Below are positions 7,921-10,970 of a stretch of DNA of 10,970 nt, one piece after another. The position numbers and the translations under genes are program-made. The DNA is from Pseudomonadota bacterium. GTDB lineage: Bacteria > Pseudomonadota > Gammaproteobacteria > Steroidobacterales > Steroidobacteraceae. The stretch covers positions 1-10,970 of the forward strand of contig JAKBBE010000091.1 of NCBI GenBank assembly GCA_021826035.1, in the 5' to 3' direction. The notes under the pieces are model-generated. The model was not told the DNA's origin. It searched no databases and saw nothing but the letters and a program-made list of their open reading frames with translations. How positions within the stretch are numbered: position 1 is the first letter of the stretch; each line of letters opens with the position of its first letter.

Positions 7921-8997
7921 ATGTTGCCCGAGCGAATGCACGCGGTCCTGCTGACCCGCCATGGTGACCTGAGTGCGTTGGCATATCGCACCGATGTCCC
8001 GGTTCCCGTGCCGCGGTCGGGGGAGGTGCTGGTGCGGGTCACGGCGGCGGCGCTCAACAATACGGACGTCAACCTGAGAATCGGCTGGTACTCCAAGGCC
8101 GGTTCGTCGGCGGCAGGTGCCGAGTCTGGGACGGCCGGATCGGTCGAGGACGGCGGCTGGTCCGGTACGCCGGTCGCTTTCCCCCTCATTCAGGGGGCCG
8201 ACGCGTGTGGGCAAATCGTGGCTGTTGGGGCGGGTGTAGCCACCGGCCGGGTCGGTGAGCGCGTGCTGATCGATCCGGTTCTGCGCGCGGCCAACGGCGA
8301 GCCATCCACGGCCGTGCGCTATCTGGGGTCGGACTGCAACGGAGCGTTCGCGCAGTTCGTGGCGGTGCCGGCGACAAATGCCTTCCCGGTCCGTTCGCAG
8401 ACGCTGTCGGATGCAGAACTGGCGTCATTCCCGTGCGCCTATATGACCGCCGAGAACCTGCTGACACGTGCGCATGTTTCGGCGGCCGACACGGTCCTCG
8501 TGACCGGAGCTTCGGGCGGAGTCGGCTCGGCGGCGGTGCAGCTTGCACGGCGGCGCGGTGCGCGGGTGCTTGCCATCGCCTCGCCCGGAAAGGAGCCCGC
8601 CCTGAGGGCGCTCGGTGCGGACGCGGTTGTCATGCGTGGCGAGGACCTCGTGGAACGCGTCGGTGTGGAGTCGGTGGATGCGGTCATTGACGTTGTAGGA
8701 GGAGCCACCTTCGGGGCGCTGCTGCAGATTCTGAAGCGGGGCGGACGCTATGCGGTGGCCGGTGCCATCGCTGGTGCGCAGGTGGGGCTTGATCTGCGCA
8801 CGCTGTACCTGAAGGACCTGACGCTCCACGGTTGCACCGTGCCGGAGCCTCAGCTGTTCGAGCGCCTGGTCGGCTACATCGAGCGGGGGGAGATTCGGCC
8901 CGTCGTGGCCAAGATCTTCCGCTTGGCGGAACTCGCTGCAGCGCAGCAGGCATTCCTCGACAAGGGCTACGTGGGAAAGATCGTCGTGCTGCCCTGA
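7921..8997 (+). CDS. Zinc-independent medium-chain dehydrogenase/reductase (quinone oxidoreductase-like)
   Basis: A 358-residue NAD(P)H-dependent oxidoreductase of the MDR superfamily; substrate unknown. The first ~170 residues are the GroES-like catalytic domain, and a Rossmann domain follows with VLVTGASGGVGSAAVQLA (glycine-rich loop at about 196-202). The catalytic zinc ligands of true alcohol dehydrogenases are missing: NNTD stands where CHTD is usual and GADACG where GHE is usual. No four-cysteine structural zinc cluster is present. It therefore resembles quinone oxidoreductases and enoyl reductases rather than alcohol or formaldehyde dehydrogenases. A Gly/Ser/Ala-rich insertion (about residues 57-85, after RIGWYSK) precedes the conserved FPLIQGAD. 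I chose the ATG at 7921 because of its GGAGAG site; another ATG at 7936 gives the family-like MHAVLLTRHGD. It is divergent from the regulator, which suggests shared control. Its link to amine demethylation is unclear. Confidence 0.85.
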   Translation: MLPERMHAVLLTRHGDLSALAYRTDVPVPVPRSGEVLVRVTAAALNNTDVNLRIGWYSKAGSSAAGAESGTAGSVEDGGWSGTPVAFPLIQGADACGQIVAVGAGVATGRVGERVLIDPVLRAANGEPSTAVRYLGSDCNGAFAQFVAVPATNAFPVRSQTLSDAELASFPCAYMTAENLLTRAHVSAADTVLVTGASGGVGSAAVQLARRRGARVLAIASPGKEPALRALGADAVVMRGEDLVERVGVESVDAVIDVVGGATFGALLQILKRGGRYAVAGAIAGAQVGLDLRTLYLKDLTLHGCTVPEPQLFERLVGYIERGEIRPVVAKIFRLAELAAAQQAFLDKGYVGKIVVLP

Positions 8998-9073
8998 TTG
9001 TCCTCGCGGGCGGTCTGCGGCGGACGGCGACGCCACGAGACTGCCGGCGGGCACGATGGGTTCTTGCGTTGCT

Positions 9074-9114
9074 CGGGGCCGATGCCGTGCATGATGCCCC
9101 GTCATTGCGCGGGG
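9074..9114. terminator. Possible terminator: competing GC-rich hairpins between convergent genes
   Basis: CGGGGC (9074-9079) pairs with GCCCCG (9096-9101), with an inner ATGC/GCAT stem and a three-base loop. The same CCCCG (9097-9101) can alternatively pair with CGGGG (9110-9114) around an 8-base loop. The element sits in the 149-bp gap between the oxidoreductase stop (8997) and the methyltransferase stop (9147). Only ATTTG follows on the plus strand, so the U-tract is very weak. No gene is seen in the gap. Confidence 0.35.
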
Positions 9115-9146
9115 TGGATTTGACGGCGTCTGCGGTGCGCTGACTC

Positions 9147-10733
9147 TTACCGAGTGCCGTCGCGGACCTGCGCCTGACTGGCCGGAACCATGCTTTCGCG
9201 CGGGAGCCTGACCGGGAAGCGAGCACGGATTGCAGCGTCGATCGCCGCGGGAATATGCACCGGATAGTGCGTTGCGAGTAGCTCGCGAACTTTGCGCGCC
9301 GCGCGCTCGACGATATCCGTCGAGCCCTGTTCGGTCCACTCGTTCGGGCTCTTGCGGTCGCCGATTGCCGGGTACAGGTATTCGGTCTGCATCAGCTGCA
9401 GTGTCTGCTCGGAGCCGAGGAAATGCCCGGGGCCATTGAGGCACACATCCTTGATGGTCTCGAACGACAGTCGCTCCTCGTTGACCTCGATTCCCTTTAT
9501 CGTCCGCTGCGTCATGCCGATGATGTCGTTGTCGATGAGCAGGCTTTCCAGCGAGAAGCCGAGCAGGCTCGCGTGCATGCCGGCCGATTCGTAGATCAGG
9601 TTCGCGCCGGCATTGCCGACGAGCGCGTGATTCAGCGCCTTCTCGGCACCGGCCTGTCCGTCGGCGATCTTGGAGTCGGTCATGCCGGACGCGGTGCCGC
9701 CAGTCAGGTCGTAAAAGTTCGCCATCTGGCCGGCCGCAGCCGAGAGCAACGCCTGCTCGGGACTGCCACCGGACATCGCTCCGGTGCGCAAGTCCGATAC
9801 GAAACACCACGTCCCGAAGATCGCCGGATGTCCCGGGCGGATGGCATTGACGTAGACCAGGCCCGCGAGGCATTCGGCAACTTCTTGAGCCAGCGCCCCG
9901 GCCAGGGCGGCCGGCGCGGTTGCACCGGCCTGGCCGGCCGAAAGCAGCAGGACGGGCATGCCGCCGCGGACGGCGACTTCCAGGCACCGGCACGCGTCGG
10001 TGGCGAATTTCATCGGCGGGACGACGAAGCAGTTCGACTGGCTCACGAACGGACGTGCACGCCATTTGTCCTCGCCGCCGGCGATCGCGTGCAGCATCTC
10101 GAGCGAAGCGGTCAGATGCTCCGGTTGCACCCAGCTGCTGCCGACGTGTTTCGTGGTGCTCGAGACGGCCGCATAGCAGGTGTTGAAGTCCATCTCGAAG
10201 GGGTCCGGGATGTCCCGCGGAACGACCGCGCGCTGGAAGAAGTGAATGTGGTCCATGGCATCCACGATCCGACCGATGTCGTACAGATCCTGGATCTTTG
10301 ATTCGCGGTAAGTGCCATCGGCCGCGACGACGCTGACGGCCGCACCGGCGGTTCCAAAATACGTCCGCTTGCCCCACGGTTCCAGATCGTGGCGGGGGTC
10401 CTGCGCATGCAGGACGAAGTGGCGGCCCGCCTTGGCGAGGGTGTCCTCGACCAGTGCCTGGGGGAACAGAAGCCGATTGCGGTCGCTGAGGGTGCAACCG
10501 GCACGGGTGAGCAGTTCAACGCCGGACGGGGGGGCGTCGGCGAGGCCGACCTCGGACAGCAGACGCAGGGCGGTTCGGTGGATGGCGAGGACGTCGGTAT
10601 CGCTGAGCGGGCGGAAATTGCCGCTCGACATTCCGGGCCACACGGGCCGGAGGTTATCGGGGAGGGGGCCGCTGCGCAGCGCCCGCCTTGCATCGCGCCC
10701 GGAACGCCGGGTTCTGATCTGACACTCGCTCAC
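9147..10733 (-). CDS. MttB-superfamily (trimethylamine/betaine) methyltransferase, non-pyrrolysine
   Basis: A 528-residue member of the MttB superfamily (COG5598). Characterised members move a methyl group from a quaternary or tertiary amine (trimethylamine, glycine betaine, proline betaine, carnitine) to a cob(I)alamin protein. The N-terminal FRPLSDTDVLAIHRTALRLLSEVGL (from about residue 40) is the family's opening helix pattern. GTWCFVSDLRTGAMSGG (from 307), the segment with MTDSKIADGQAGAEKA, and ESAGMHASLLG (from 382) are conserved blocks of the TIM barrel. The frame has no internal TAG and stops at TAA, so no pyrrolysine is encoded, which places it with the MtgB-like branch rather than true trimethylamine methyltransferase. 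The GTG start has GGAG 6 bases upstream; a later ATG at codon 35 lacks support. Adjacent DMGDH- and SARDH-like genes suggest a betaine substrate. No corrinoid partner is in view. Confidence 0.85.
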   Translation of the reverse strand: MSECQIRTRRSGRDARRALRSGPLPDNLRPVWPGMSSGNFRPLSDTDVLAIHRTALRLLSEVGLADAPPSGVELLTRAGCTLSDRNRLLFPQALVEDTLAKAGRHFVLHAQDPRHDLEPWGKRTYFGTAGAAVSVVAADGTYRESKIQDLYDIGRIVDAMDHIHFFQRAVVPRDIPDPFEMDFNTCYAAVSSTTKHVGSSWVQPEHLTASLEMLHAIAGGEDKWRARPFVSQSNCFVVPPMKFATDACRCLEVAVRGGMPVLLLSAGQAGATAPAALAGALAQEVAECLAGLVYVNAIRPGHPAIFGTWCFVSDLRTGAMSGGSPEQALLSAAAGQMANFYDLTGGTASGMTDSKIADGQAGAEKALNHALVGNAGANLIYESAGMHASLLGFSLESLLIDNDIIGMTQRTIKGIEVNEERLSFETIKDVCLNGPGHFLGSEQTLQLMQTEYLYPAIGDRKSPNEWTEQGSTDIVERAARKVRELLATHYPVHIPAAIDAAIRARFPVRLPRESMVPASQAQVRDGTR

Positions 10734-10739
10734 GATTTT

Positions 10740-10743
10740 CTCC
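10740..10743 (-). promoter_or_regulatory. Ribosome binding site supporting the GTG start of the MttB-like gene
   Basis: Read on the minus strand, GGAG is followed by six A/T-rich bases and then GTG. This is a near-ideal site and favours the GTG at 10733 over the internal ATG at codon 35. Confidence 0.7.
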
Positions 10744-10878
10744 AGTGAGAAACGCCGCGGCCGGCGCCGATGTCTCTGCGCTCAGTGAAGTCTTGCCGCG
10801 AGCAATCACCCTGCGACGGGCATGACTCGGACGGCTTCCCCGCAATCGAGTCTGGCATGGCGGGTGGCGATGCGCTGT

Positions 10879-10915
10879 TGAGATTTTCTACCGATTGAAA
10901 AATTTTGGTATTTCC
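10879..10915. promoter_or_regulatory. AT-rich patch in the upstream region of the MttB-like gene
   Basis: Within the 237-bp noncoding stretch from 10734 to the window end, this segment is strongly AT-rich while its surroundings are GC-rich. It contains TTTTC and GAAAA as inverted arms 8 bases apart, and an outer TACC/GGTA pair (14 bases between). TAGAAAAT on the minus strand could serve as a -10 box but has no convincing -35 partner. The patch is a plausible promoter or operator about 150 bases upstream of the GTG, implying a long leader. The rest of the stretch shows no gene that I can support. Confidence 0.3.
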
Positions 10916-10970
10916 GGATGGCTCGTGTGCCGCAGGCTCGCCGCGATGGCGCGGGGGCGCCTGCACACCG

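Noticed and set aside
7921..8997. Glutathione-dependent or zinc formaldehyde dehydrogenase
   Set aside because: The role would fit beside demethylating enzymes, but the catalytic zinc residues and the structural four-cysteine cluster are absent.
8425..10497. 690-residue open frame on the minus strand spanning the MttB-like gene and part of the oxidoreductase gene
   Set aside because: It is an alternative frame of the MttB-like gene, crosses a convergent gene boundary, and its composition (Arg, Gly, Pro, Ser-rich) is that of an out-of-frame translation.
9147..10733. Pyrrolysine-containing trimethylamine methyltransferase
   Set aside because: The frame runs from GTG to TAA with no internal amber codon and full-length homology to the non-pyrrolysine branch. 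No pyl genes are in the window.
1..10970. CRISPR array, insertion sequence, attachment site, tRNA or rRNA
   Set aside because: No regularly spaced repeats, transposase or integrase motifs, terminal inverted repeats or tRNA-like cloverleaf sequence could be seen on either strand.

Overview
The window is GC-rich (by eye well above 60% G+C), with dense coding, short gaps and strong third-position GC bias, which suggests a proteobacterium. The gene content (an MttB-superfamily methyltransferase, two GcvT-domain flavin dehydrogenases, an XRE-cupin regulator, a TPR-sulfotransferase) fits an alphaproteobacterium or a related uncultured lineage best. I cannot place it more precisely. There are no rRNAs, tRNAs, transposases, CRISPR arrays or phage genes, and no gene-free stretch longer than 300 bases.

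Layout. (1) 38-2023 (+): a TPR-repeat protein fused to a sulfotransferase domain, convergent with the next block and probably unrelated to it. (2) 7782-2185 (-): a compact three-gene unit. An XRE-cupin regulator (GTG start) is followed after 27 bp by a sarcosine-dehydrogenase-like flavoprotein, and after another 48 bp by a dimethylglycine-dehydrogenase-like flavoprotein. (3) 7921-8997 (+): a zinc-independent medium-chain oxidoreductase, divergent from the regulator across a 138-bp control region that holds an inverted repeat. (4) 10733-9147 (-): an MttB-superfamily methyltransferase with no in-frame amber codon, so not a pyrrolysine enzyme. It is convergent with the oxidoreductase. Upstream lies 237 bp of noncoding DNA with a strikingly AT-rich patch.

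How the genes may work together. Non-pyrrolysine MttB homologues characterised elsewhere (for example the MtgB type) demethylate quaternary amines such as glycine betaine, passing the methyl group to a corrinoid protein. The product of that step, dimethylglycine, is the substrate of the DMGDH family. Its product, sarcosine, is the substrate of the SARDH family. The window therefore reads as a candidate stepwise route from glycine betaine, or a related betaine, to glycine: cobamide-dependent first demethylation, then two flavin/folate-linked demethylations, controlled by a small-molecule-sensing regulator. The corrinoid protein, the methyl-corrinoid:folate methyltransferase, the corrinoid reactivase and the electron-transfer flavoprotein are not in the window. 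The pathway is an inference from family membership and gene order.
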